A DNA stretch of 20,519 bases from Porticoccaceae bacterium (GCA_023228865.1 JALOAH010000072.1:1-20519), one strand, 5' to 3'; shown: positions 1 to 6,961, counted from the first letter of the stretch. A program made the numbers and translations. Notes: generated by a model from the sequence alone, not told the origin.

Positions 1-2773
1 GAACGTCATTCGGTGTGACATCGTCTTTGAATTGCAGCACATTGCGCTTGCCCGCCGAGGGGTCATAAACATGGTAGATGACATCCTGGCCATCGCCCCA
101 GCCAAACCGGTAGCTGTTGTTGCCGGTACCGCCATTGAGGGCATCGTTACCCGCACCGCCATCCAGTGTGTCATCGCCATTTTCACCGTAGAGTTGGTCG
201 TTGCCTTCTCCGCCATTGAGAACATCGTCACCATTGCGCCCATAGAGATAGTCATTGCCATCCTGGCCGCTAATAACATCAGCTTCAAACGTCCCTTCAA
301 TACGATCACCAGCAGAAGTACCTGCAAACAATCTGTTAACGATCCCCTCCTGATCCCAGCTGGTGCCATCGGCAAAAATCACTTGCTGAAGCGGGTTATA
401 TTCGTTGGCCGGGTTGTCGAGGTAAAAAAAGTAATTGACCGTTACCTTGTCGGTAGTCCCCGCAAGATACAGTGCCAGATCATACCCATTGCGAGTCACA
501 ATCACGTCTTCTGGTGTCACACCTTCTTCAAATTGCAACACATTGTGACTATCCGCCGATGGCGTATAAACATGTTGGATAATATCTTGACCGTCACCCC
601 AGCCAAACCGATAGGTGTTGTTGCCGGCACCCCCATTGAGGGTGTCGTTACCCGCACCGCCAATAAGTAAATCATTACCTGTGCCGCCCGACAAAAACTC
701 GTGGCCACTGCCACCCAGAAAAATATCGTTACTACTTGCCCCAGTTAGTGAGCTGTTGCTGGCGCCACCCATCGCCATATTTACTGTGGCATTAGCATCT
801 ATGGCACCACTGACATTAAACCCATAGCCAGCCAGCTGATCAGCCTGCTCCGTAGTCAATGCAGCCACGCTACTTTCAATAGCCGAAACGTCTATCACCC
901 AGCCTGAAGCCATTAATTCCGCGCCACGGTAGTTGAATAACTCAAAGAAATCCGTGAGGCCGCTGATCACATCAGTTGCAATTTCGGCGCTCAAGAAATC
1001 ATTTAACCCGGAAAAATCCAGCCCCAACTGGCCAGTCTCTGCTATCTGAATTTGAATACTGTCCAGATAAGGCTGGAGGCGGGTTTGAAATAATAGAGCG
1101 GAATAAATGGACTCCTTCAGCGCGGCATAGGCATCATTGATAAACTGATTTTGGGCGCTGCTTAGCGTCAGATTAAGGTCGGTAACCAAAATCTCATCCT
1201 GCTGGGCAATAAAGCCCGAACCACTGGACGAGGAAACTACAAAAGAGTGCGCAGTGTTGCCAGAGGTAATGCGAGCCTGGGAGGTATTGCCAAGGTCGAT
1301 ATTACCCGATTGATCGGAATTAAATTCAAAATCAAAAAACTGCTGATTAGTAAACACCTCCAGCACCTGAATTTTGGCCAAAACATCCAGGTTTTCCCTG
1401 TTTGTAAAAGCGCCAACGGCCAGCTGATCCCCTGAAATAAATGTCGCCTGCGGATCCAGCGGATCGCTGTTGGGGTCAGTAATGGCAAATTTAAGGGTTT
1501 GATTAGAGCCGGGTACGCCAACACCATCAATCCGCGCCACCAGTTGGCTAAAATCACTGCTGTCCGCCCAGGCCTGAATCAACTGATCAATCAGCGCCAT
1601 TTGCCCATCCCTGGTGGTGGCCTGACTGTATTGGTCAAGCACCGTCGCCAGGCTCGTATTCAGTGCAGCCGCCTCCAATAAATCCCGTACCGCACCGGAA
1701 CCCTGCATATTCGGCAAATGCTCAAGCCCCACCGGAATAGGAATACTGTCAGAAAACTCGCGATAGAAATTATTGGCGGCAAGATCAAGGCTGGCAACGG
1801 CAGATTGGATTGTGCTTTCACTGCCATCGCTGCGCTCAAAGGTGCCATCGCTGCGCTCAAAGGTGCCGACGGCATTGGTGATATTGCCATTGCCAACATC
1901 TTCAACCACCGCCTGGTTCTCCAGATGAATAGCAACCACACCGGCGGCGGCCAGGGTTTTCAGTTCGTGCGCCTGGCTGATGCCGTCGCTGTTCAAGTCC
2001 TGCCAGACACGGAGATTACCGAACTGGACATCATTGGCGTCGATAACGCCATCATTATTGCTGTCAAAATCCGCCAACGCATCGAAACCATTCAGCGCCA
2101 AGGTACCGTCTGCTTTCAGGGTATTGTCGCCAAAGAGTTCGTTGCCATTGTCGATCAGGCCATTGCCGTTTTTATCCAGCACCAGCAAACCATCATCAGG
2201 GGCAACCCAGCCGGTGCCATTTTTAATGCCATCGCCATCGTGGTCGAACAGCACTGTGCCGTTGGCGGGAAGGGTTTCGATATCGTCGGCGTCAAGATCT
2301 AAAGTTAAGGGGTCGCGGCGGGGGAACCAGCCGAGGGCGTCTTGGAGGAGGTCGTTGATTTCGTGTGGAAGTGGAGCGTTTTGACCAATATAATGCCCGA
2401 CCCTAACGAGATCTGGCAACACTAACGCATAACCATTCAGCAAATTTCCCAACGCCTGAGGAAGTGGGTACGGATGCCTTGCCAAAGCAGAGCCTGATGC
2501 CGCAGAAATGGCGACAGCATCATTTACGTCCCACTGCCCATCATTCAAGGATTCTACCAACCCCACAACTGCCAAAGCTTGCCCTAAGACCCCTACGATA
2601 GCTCCGGATCCCGTGTCTATTTCCACTGATGTTGCAACCAAGGTATTTATTGCAGAAAGCGTTGACAATATCGATGGATTGTCCTCTGCCAACACATTTA
2701 TTGCCTCAGCCAAAGAACCAGTTTCTACAAATACAGAAGATGCTTCATTTACAGAATCAAGATTAACAGCCAT
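1..2773 (-). CDS. RTX-family calcium-binding secreted protein (gene A), 3' end outside window
   Basis: One uninterrupted frame runs from ATG at 2773 to the window edge (924 codons seen, no stop), so the protein is C-terminally incomplete here. Residues 1-145 are an unrecognised domain rich in Ala, Val and Leu. Residues about 147-335 are an EF-hand-like core starting PRRDPLTLDLD and containing DHDGDGIKNGTGW, DKNGNGLIDNGNELFGD, DSNNDGVID and a DLNSDGIS stretch. Residues about 336-670 are a linker. RTX nonapeptide repeats (GGxGNDxLxGG) occupy about 670-720 and 830-885, with a haemolysin-type calcium-binding related segment (TPEDVIVTR... FADGTSWD) between and after them. RTX proteins normally leave the cell by type I secretion through a C-terminal signal, which would lie outside the window. 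AAGGGAG, 9 bases before ATG, supports the start and sits inside the preceding small gene. The core is shared with genes B and C nearby. No signal peptide is seen. Confidence is high for RTX class; function of the N-terminal domain is unknown. Confidence 0.92.
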   Translation of the reverse strand, partial: MAVNLDSVNEASSVFVETGSLAEAINVLAEDNPSILSTLSAINTLVATSVEIDTGSGAIVGVLGQALAVVGLVESLNDGQWDVNDAVAISAASGSALARHPYPLPQALGNLLNGYALVLPDLVRVGHYIGQNAPLPHEINDLLQDALGWFPRRDPLTLDLDADDIETLPANGTVLFDHDGDGIKNGTGWVAPDDGLLVLDKNGNGLIDNGNELFGDNTLKADGTLALNGFDALADFDSNNDGVIDANDVQFGNLRVWQDLNSDGISQAHELKTLAAAGVVAIHLENQAVVEDVGNGNITNAVGTFERSDGTFERSDGSESTIQSAVASLDLAANNFYREFSDSIPIPVGLEHLPNMQGSGAVRDLLEAAALNTSLATVLDQYSQATTRDGQMALIDQLIQAWADSSDFSQLVARIDGVGVPGSNQTLKFAITDPNSDPLDPQATFISGDQLAVGAFTNRENLDVLAKIQVLEVFTNQQFFDFEFNSDQSGNIDLGNTSQARITSGNTAHSFVVSSSSGSGFIAQQDEILVTDLNLTLSSAQNQFINDAYAALKESIYSALLFQTRLQPYLDSIQIQIAETGQLGLDFSGLNDFLSAEIATDVISGLTDFFELFNYRGAELMASGWVIDVSAIESSVAALTTEQADQLAGYGFNVSGAIDANATVNMAMGGASNSSLTGASSNDIFLGGSGHEFLSGGTGNDLLIGGAGNDTLNGGAGNNTYRFGWGDGQDIIQHVYTPSADSHNVLQFEEGVTPEDVIVTRNGYDLALYLAGTTDKVTVNYFFYLDNPANEYNPLQQVIFADGTSWDQEGIVNRLFAGTSAGDRIEGTFEADVISGQDGNDYLYGRNGDDVLNGGEGNDQLYGENGDDTLDGGAGNDALNGGTGNNSYRFGWGDGQDVIYHVYDPSAGKRNVLQFKDDVTPNDV
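1768..2340 (-). repeat. Core-module direct repeat, copy in gene A
   Basis: This stretch encodes the calcium-binding core from PRRDPLTLDLD to LAANN and is closely similar at DNA level to 3941-4492 in gene B. Its 3' third also matches 5672-5850 in remnant C. All copies lie in the same orientation, so they are potential substrates for homologous recombination. Borders are approximate and set by eye. Confidence 0.85.
1823..1864. repeat. Perfect 21-bp tandem duplication inside gene A
   Basis: Bases 1823-1843 and 1844-1864 are identical. The unit is in frame and duplicates the heptapeptide TFERSDG (residues 304-310 and 311-317). The homologous positions in genes B and C carry a single copy, so this is a recent in-frame duplication. 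Confidence 0.95.
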
Positions 2774-2774
2774 G

Positions 2775-2984
2775 TCAATATACTCCCTTAATCGTTGGAT
2801 AGAAATAAAACAAAAAATAAGCGTTATAAATTAGAATCATGAACAAACAGATTCTTTCGTAAATAAAAGCTTTTTTCGTGCCTTTTATAAAAAACCCTTT
2901 TTTCACTAAAAAATATTTTTTTAGCAACATTAAAAAAGCAGGAATTATTAGAAATATTAATGTCAAAATTTCATGGATTCCCAT
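2775..2984 (-). CDS. Small membrane protein (69 aa) directly upstream of gene A
   Basis: The product is 69 residues with two hydrophobic segments (about 5-22 and 45-63) separated by a Lys-rich stretch (KKYFLVKKG...KGTKK), so a two-helix inner-membrane hairpin is likely. The start is well supported: AAAAGGAGG lies 4 bases before ATG. Its TGA stop is separated from the gene A ATG by a single base, and the ribosome binding site of gene A lies inside its last codons, suggesting coupled translation. The gene is much more AT-rich than the core of gene A. I do not recognise a family. By position it could protect the cell from, or assist, the gene A product; this is inference. Confidence 0.7.
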   Translation of the reverse strand: MGIHEILTLIFLIIPAFLMLLKKYFLVKKGFFIKGTKKAFIYERICLFMILIYNAYFLFYFYPTIKGVY

Positions 2985-3009
2985 AAAGCCTCCTTTTAAA
3001 TTTAAAAAA

Positions 3010-3257
3010 TCAAAAAATACGACACATTATATCTTCAGCGTATATTTTATGACCTCCAAAAGTTACCATTTTTATTTCATGATAACTATGCGGTTTAATA
3101 ATCAAAACCATGTTGTGATTATCGAATCCAATCTCATCCAATCAACCCGCACATCAGACAAATAATTATTTATATGCTGCTCCGTGAACGCACTCATAAC
3201 AATGCTTACTTGGTTAACTACTTGTTGATCTGGTGCGGTAATTTCTGTGGTTGACAT
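3010..3257 (-). pseudogene. Small hypothetical gene, probably frameshifted (51-aa ORF plus 42 codons in the -1 frame)
   Basis: An ATG at 3257 opens a 51-codon ORF (stop at 3102-3104) that begins MSTTEITAPDQQVVNQV. AAAGGA about 7 bases upstream lies in the last codons of the membrane gene before it, whose TGA ends one base before this ATG. If reading shifts by -1 at about 3138, after ...SDVRVDW, the frame continues as DEIGFDNHNMVLIIKP... to a TGA at 3010-3012, giving an 82-residue soluble protein that fills the gap up to the next gene. This continuity suggests a broken gene or a sequencing error. No slippery heptamer is visible, so programmed frameshifting is not favoured. No family recognised. 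Confidence 0.5.
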
Positions 3258-3258
3258 A

Positions 3259-3852
3259 TCAAAGTCCTTTTATGACTCGTAAAAATTTCATGGTGAGAAA
3301 ATAACTAGAATGAAAAAGAAAAAACGTGCCGCATAAAAATTGAGTTACAAAAAATCCAAAGAGATAAAAACTATAATTATTCCAAAAAAAACTCCCTTCT
3401 CTTAACCATCTCGAGTCTTTTCCATCCCCTGCATTTCCAAAAAAAAAGCTTAATATTCCAATCGCTAAAATCAATAATTGCACCAAAGTTTGCTTTGTTG
3501 TAAACCATTTTTTATCGAAATGTATGTAATTTTTTAATCCGCCACAAACCCCAAGAGGCAATCCTGCAATTACTAATATTTTTACTGGAATATAGATAAC
3601 CGGAATTGAGCAGAACGCCTCATCTGCAAAGACAATCTGGTTCTCCTGCAATCCTTGGTAGTCAAAGACAACCCGCATTGAAGACAACGATATAAAAAAA
3701 TCAGAAAAATACGGGGAGTAAAATATTCCACAGAAGTCTATTCTTGAAATGATCAAGGCAGCGATCAAAGAAAACAACACTGTTTTCCACAACGTCAAGA
3801 CTGGAATAAATAGTTTTGCTTGCTCGTGGTATAGAAAGGTTTTTTTATCCAT
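3259..3852 (-). CDS. Four-helix integral membrane protein overlapping gene B
   Basis: The 197-residue product has four likely transmembrane segments at about 14-36, 80-105, 122-139 and 161-186, and a positively charged N-terminus (MDKK). I recognise no family. Its ATG overlaps the end of gene B by 8 bases (ATGGATAA holds both the start and the TAA stop of B), and the Shine-Dalgarno-like TTAGGAGT lies within the last codons of B, so it is almost certainly translated together with B. Base composition is AT-rich with many Phe and Ile codons, unlike the GC-richer core of B. Downstream, its TGA is one base from the next ATG. Overlap with a secreted-effector-like gene makes an immunity or accessory role possible, but nothing in the sequence proves it. 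Confidence 0.8.
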   Translation of the reverse strand: MDKKTFLYHEQAKLFIPVLTLWKTVLFSLIAALIISRIDFCGIFYSPYFSDFFISLSSMRVVFDYQGLQENQIVFADEAFCSIPVIYIPVKILVIAGLPLGVCGGLKNYIHFDKKWFTTKQTLVQLLILAIGILSFFFGNAGDGKDSRWLREGSFFWNNYSFYLFGFFVTQFLCGTFFLFHSSYFLTMKFLRVIKGL

Positions 3853-5107
3853 ACTGTCTTACTCCTAATTTTTGATGTTTTCCCTCATGGTAAAAATTGT
3901 GTATTACTGCAAGATGCAATCTTATCATCGAACTCTCAGTATAATTATTGGCGGCAAGGTCAAGGCTTGCAGCGGCAGACTGAATGGTGCTTTCGCTGCC
4001 ATCGCTGCGTTCAAAGGTGCCGACGCTATTGGTGACATTGCCATTGCCAACATCTTCAACCATCGCCTGGTTTTCAAGATGAATGGCAACCACACCGGCG
4101 GCGGCCAGGGTTTTGAGTTCGTGCGCCTGACTGATGCCGTCGCTGTTGCCATCCTGCCACACCCGCAGGTTGTTGAACTGGGCATCGTTACTATCGATTA
4201 CGCCATCATTATTGCTGTCGAGATCCACCAGGGCATCGAAACCATTCAGCGCCAGACTGCCGTCGGATTTTATTGTGTTGTCGCCAAAGAGCTCGTTGCC
4301 GTTGTCGATAAGGCCATTGCCGTTTTTATCCAGCACCAGCAAACCATCATCAGGGGCAATCCAGCCAGTGCCATTTTTAATGCCATCGCCATCGTGGTCA
4401 AACAATACCATGCCATTGGCAGGCAGGGTTTCGATACCCTCACCGTCCAAATCCAGAGTGAGGGGGTCGCGGCGGGGGAGCCAATCGCGAGCATCTGATA
4501 GAAGCTCATCTACTAAACGGTCGATATCATAATCAATGATGTCTGGGATTCCATCATCATCTGTATCTTCCGGCGTGCATTCGTTGGGATCGTCTTCATG
4601 AATATCGTCATAAGGGCCTTCTGGCCATTCTGGTGGCCAGTTTAATCTTGGATCGTTATTGTCCATTCGATCCCCGGTTAACTCATCAATAGGATTGGTG
4701 CGCCACTGATCGTCTGGCAACCACTGGGCTCTATAATTTATTGGGGCTTCGGGAAAATCAGGGTCAATACGCTCTCTCGCACTTTCGACCACATCCCGCC
4801 AGCTACTATCGGGATTACTTCTGAGTTGATTGCCTATCTCTATTCCAAGCTCATTATTATACCTGTCCATCTCTTCTGCTTCTGGTGTTTGACCTTGGAG
4901 ATTACCTGTCTGTTCATGTGCTTCTAGTATTATTCGAGCATAGGTTTCGCCTAAGGTTCGAGTAAGCTCTGCGGAAAGGAGTATGTGACGATATGCGTCA
5001 GCAGGCCCATTTTCACGACCAGGTAGCTGCGAGAGTATCATTTCGTTAATAGCTCTAGAAGAAACGCCTAACGTACCTATTTCATAAATAATTAGTTCAA
5101 TGTCCAT
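3845..5107 (-). CDS. Gene B: N-terminal DAYRH/HE/MDxxNN domain fused to an EF-hand-like calcium-binding core, no RTX repeats
   Basis: The product is 420 residues. Residues about 30-100 carry DAYRH (38-41 region), AHE (63-65), EMDRYNN (79-85) and a following G/IG pattern, resembling an uncharacterised domain family (DUF6973-like, from memory) found in secreted and toxin-like proteins. A Pro/Trp/Asp-rich linker ends in a TSP3-like DTDDDGIPD (181-189). Residues about 209-388 are the same calcium-binding core as gene A. After LAANN the similarity stops abruptly and 32 unrelated residues follow (YTESSMIRLHLAV...). The tail encodes the ribosome binding site and overlaps the start of the next gene. 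There is no signal peptide, no RTX block and no obvious C-terminal secretion signal, so compared with A it is a truncated paralogue. AAGGA, 11 bases before ATG, supports the start. Confidence 0.85.
   Translation of the reverse strand: MDIELIIYEIGTLGVSSRAINEMILSQLPGRENGPADAYRHILLSAELTRTLGETYARIILEAHEQTGNLQGQTPEAEEMDRYNNELGIEIGNQLRSNPDSSWRDVVESARERIDPDFPEAPINYRAQWLPDDQWRTNPIDELTGDRMDNNDPRLNWPPEWPEGPYDDIHEDDPNECTPEDTDDDGIPDIIDYDIDRLVDELLSDARDWLPRRDPLTLDLDGEGIETLPANGMVLFDHDGDGIKNGTGWIAPDDGLLVLDKNGNGLIDNGNELFGDNTIKSDGSLALNGFDALVDLDSNNDGVIDSNDAQFNNLRVWQDGNSDGISQAHELKTLAAAGVVAIHLENQAMVEDVGNGNVTNSVGTFERSDGSESTIQSAAASLDLAANNYTESSMIRLHLAVIHNFYHEGKHQKLGVRQYG
3941..4492 (-). repeat. Core-module direct repeat, copy in gene B
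   Basis: Encodes PRRDPLTLDLD through LAANN. It is nearly co-linear and highly similar to 1768-2340. Similarity ends sharply at about 3941: the AATTATTGGCGG shared with gene A is followed in A by TATCGCGAG-type sequence on the coding strand but by unrelated sequence here. Confidence 0.85.
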
Positions 5108-5121
5108 TTTTTATTTCATCC

Positions 5122-5517
5122 TTAAAAAGCGTCAGAAAATGAATCGCAAAAGCATGTTAAATTACTTAAATTCCAAACCCTTATTACAAATACACATCCT
5201 GATTCGTTTCTGTCATCAAGATCGCATTGGAGAATTTTTTTTTCTTGAGAATTTACAAGTGAAAAGGTAATTTTTAACTTATGAGGTGATCTTGAAAAAA
5301 AACTTGCACGAAGTGCGTTATTTGCAGAATATTTTTTTTCTTGAGGAAAAAGTGTTTCTTTCCCAGAAAAAATACTTTTATCATCAACAGAAACCTCATA
5401 AACTTTAATAGGCGCATGAGATTTATTTTTTATCTCAAAACTATATTTCCTACTACACCCCCCAATAAAAATTGATATTATTATAATCAGCCACAAAAAT
5501 TTATTCGTATAAATCAT
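5122..5517 (-). CDS. Small predicted lipoprotein (131 aa) upstream of gene B
   Basis: A strongly hydrophobic N-terminus (residues 5-20) ends in IGGC with Cys21 as the probable lipidated residue, so export and lipid anchoring by the Lol route is likely. The rest is a short, Lys/Ser-rich, probably beta-rich domain with four more cysteines near the C-terminus (Cys98, Cys107, and CFC at about 122-124), which could form disulfides in the periplasm. I recognise no family. The ATG is 3 bases after the stop of remnant C, with GAGGG as a ribosome binding site inside the end of C. The stop is 14 bases before the gene B ATG. It is AT-rich like the other small genes here. A small periplasmic lipoprotein before a toxin-like gene fits an immunity role, as inference. 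Confidence 0.75.
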   Translation of the reverse strand: MIYTNKFLWLIIIISIFIGGCSRKYSFEIKNKSHAPIKVYEVSVDDKSIFSGKETLFPQEKKYSANNALRASFFSRSPHKLKITFSLVNSQEKKILQCDLDDRNESGCVFVIRVWNLSNLTCFCDSFSDAF

Positions 5518-5520
5518 GAT

Positions 5521-5907
5521 TTAAAACCCTCTTAAAGAGACAGAACTAGCATTGACCGCAGGGGTTTCCAATAAATGATGCACCGCACCTGAACCCTGCA
5601 TATTCGAAAAATGGTGTAGCGCCACAGGAACAGTAATGCTGCCAGAAAATTCGCGATAGAAATTATTGGCAGCGAGGTCAAGGCTGGCAGCGGCAGATTG
5701 AACGGTGCTTTCACTGCCATCACTGCGTTCAAAGGTGCCAACGGCGTTGGTGACATTGCCGTTGCCGACGCCTTCTATTACAGCATGATTTTCAAGGCGA
5801 ATAGCAATCACACCAGAGGCGGCTGGGATTTTCAGCTTGTGTGAGTGAAGGGAATGTAGCGCCATAAAATAAAGGCGAGGGGATACAGATAAGCGATCAA
5901 AGTCCAT
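5521..5907 (-). pseudogene. Remnant C: truncated copy of the calcium-binding core
   Basis: An open frame from ATG 5907 (or GTG 5928) encodes about 128 residues. The first 20 or so (MDFDRLSVSPRLYFMAL...) match nothing nearby. From HKLKIPAASGVIAIRLEN onward it matches genes A and B: ...VGTFERSDGSESTVQSAA... LAANNFYREFS. It continues past the B breakpoint along gene A to LLETPAVN, then ends in SSVSLRGF and a TAA. All EF-hand-like loops are missing, so it is unlikely to work as a calcium-binding protein. The frame is intact and ends 3 bases before the lipoprotein gene, whose ribosome binding site it contains, so it may survive mainly as a leader for that gene or as a recombination remnant. The ribosome binding site for C itself is weak. 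Confidence 0.7.
5672..5850 (-). repeat. Core-module direct repeat, partial copy in remnant C
   Basis: Encodes the HKLK..AANN portion and is similar at DNA level to the corresponding parts of the A and B cores. Similarity to A alone continues down to about 5540 (FYREFSGSI...LLETPAV). Confidence 0.8.
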
Positions 5908-6107
5908 TTTGATATTTCTTTTCCACAAGTTAGCGGCGATAACCTAGCGAGATTTTTTACAGACTGCAAGCAATTTTTTATATTGTCAGCTTCTATCAAG
6001 ATTTCACAAAAGTTTGACACGCGATGAAATAAACCAGGGGTATTTTGCAGCCAATATTTCGGCATTGCATTTAATCGGGGAGCATTCGATTAATCCCTGC
6101 TCCGCAA

Positions 6108-6124
6108 CCCCCACATGAGGGGGG
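6108..6124. terminator. GC hairpin downstream of dsbC, terminator-like without T-run
   Basis: CCCCC-ACATGA-GGGGGG can form a 5-bp G:C stem. It lies about 90 bases past the dsbC stop, and no run of T follows on the minus strand, so intrinsic termination is uncertain. Confidence 0.3.
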
Positions 6125-6149
6125 ACTCGCAGAAATCAGTACGCCATGG

Positions 6150-6169
6150 ATTCCGACCTTCGCAGGAAT
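6150..6169. repeat. ATTCC...GGAAT dispersed-repeat-like palindrome
   Basis: ATTCC-GACCTTCGCA-GGAAT. Read on the minus strand it gives TTATTCCTGCGAAGGTCGG followed by AATCCATGG, which looks like the intergenic palindromes of ATTCCCGCGAAGGCGGGAAT type that are scattered through many proteobacterial genomes. Only one copy is in this window. Confidence 0.5.
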
Positions 6170-6211
6170 AACATTCATCAGAGGTCTTTAGGATTTTCGG
6201 AGCACCACTAT

Positions 6212-6961
6212 TTAATTAACCCCCAGAATTTCAATCAATTCTGCGGCTGGCTTGTAGCCGGGAATCATGGTTCCGTCCATTAACACCAGCGACGGAGTGC
6301 CGGTAACACCAAAATCAATACCCATGCGGTACTGGTCGGCGACCGGGTTGTCTGTACAGAGTTTTGTCGGGATGGATTTTTCATTTTTAAGATCGGTGAT
6401 GGCTTTTTGGCGATCATCGGCACACCAGGCACTGATCATCTTGGCAGCGCCCTGGGTTTGAAGTCCGCCCCGCGGGAAAGCCAGGTAGCGCACTTCAACA
6501 CCTTTGGCGTTGAGTGCCGGCACTTCTTTGTGGAACAGACGGCAGTAGCCACAATCGACATCGGTAAAGACATTGAGGATGGCTTTGCTCTTGCCTTTGG
6601 GCGCGAACACGATGGCATTTTTGATATTGAGACTGGTGAGTTGGGTTTTGCGTTCTGCGGCGCGATCCATTTCGGTGAGGTTGACCAGCCCCTCACTGGA
6701 AAAACCGTACATTTCGCCGGAAATCATATGGCTGCCGCTGGCGTTGGAATAGAGAAACCGCCCCTGACCCATATCCACCTTGTAGATACCCGCCATAGGG
6801 GTTGCCTCTATGGATTTTGGTGCTTCACCCATCAGTACAGGCTCAAGGCTAGTGATGATGGCGTCACGAACGTCATCGGCGACAGGGGCGGCCATTGTCG
6901 GCATAAAAAACAGCGCTGCGGTGAGGGGAATAAACAGTTTTATAGAGCGGCTTAACATCAT
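6212..6961 (-). CDS. dsbC: Periplasmic thiol:disulfide isomerase DsbC
   Basis: The 249-residue product has a cleavable signal peptide (SRSIKLFIPLTAALFF, cleavage near AA|APVADD). An N-terminal dimerisation region (about 25-85) is followed by a thioredoxin-like domain with the DsbC-type active site CGYC (Cys137-Cys140, in FTDVDCGYC). The cis-proline loop GVTGTP (Thr222-Pro223) and a second cysteine pair (Cys180, Cys202) match known DsbC proteins. It shuffles wrong disulfides in periplasmic proteins and is kept reduced by DsbD. Length is close to the family norm (about 235-250). Two adjacent ATGs occur at 6961 and 6958; AGAGA upstream is a weak ribosome binding site. It is not obviously in an operon: a terminator and palindromes separate it from rplS. 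Confidence 0.93.
   Translation of the reverse strand: MMLSRSIKLFIPLTAALFFMPTMAAPVADDVRDAIITSLEPVLMGEAPKSIEATPMAGIYKVDMGQGRFLYSNASGSHMISGEMYGFSSEGLVNLTEMDRAAERKTQLTSLNIKNAIVFAPKGKSKAILNVFTDVDCGYCRLFHKEVPALNAKGVEVRYLAFPRGGLQTQGAAKMISAWCADDRQKAITDLKNEKSIPTKLCTDNPVADQYRMGIDFGVTGTPSLVLMDGTMIPGYKPAAELIEILGVN

Larger units (their letters stand above)
5929..6211. other. Gene-free spacer between remnant C and dsbC with palindromes
   Basis: About 280 bases with no convincing gene. It holds three inverted repeats: GGAGCA/TGCTCC (6079-6084 and 6098-6103), CCCCC/GGGGG around ACATGA (6108-6124), and ATTCC/GGAAT (6150-6169). The AT-rich part at 5930-6060 probably carries the promoter of the accessory operon, but I see no clear -35/-10 pair. 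Confidence 0.5.

Noticed and set aside
32..2384. Several plus-strand open frames opposite gene A
   Set aside because: They are antisense shadows of the repetitive, codon-biased RTX and EF-hand sequence. The minus frame is continuous for 924 codons with clear domain motifs.
3130..3145. Programmed -1 frameshifting at the 51/42-codon junction
   Set aside because: No slippery heptamer and no obvious downstream stem-loop; a decayed gene or an indel is simpler.
3872..4532. Long plus-strand open frames opposite the gene B core
   Set aside because: Same antisense effect as in gene A; no ribosome binding site or protein family, while the minus strand shows the conserved core.
5832..6065. Minus-strand 77-codon ORF overlapping the start of remnant C
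   Set aside because: No good ribosome binding site, no recognisable motif, and it overlaps the better-supported C frame and its probable promoter.
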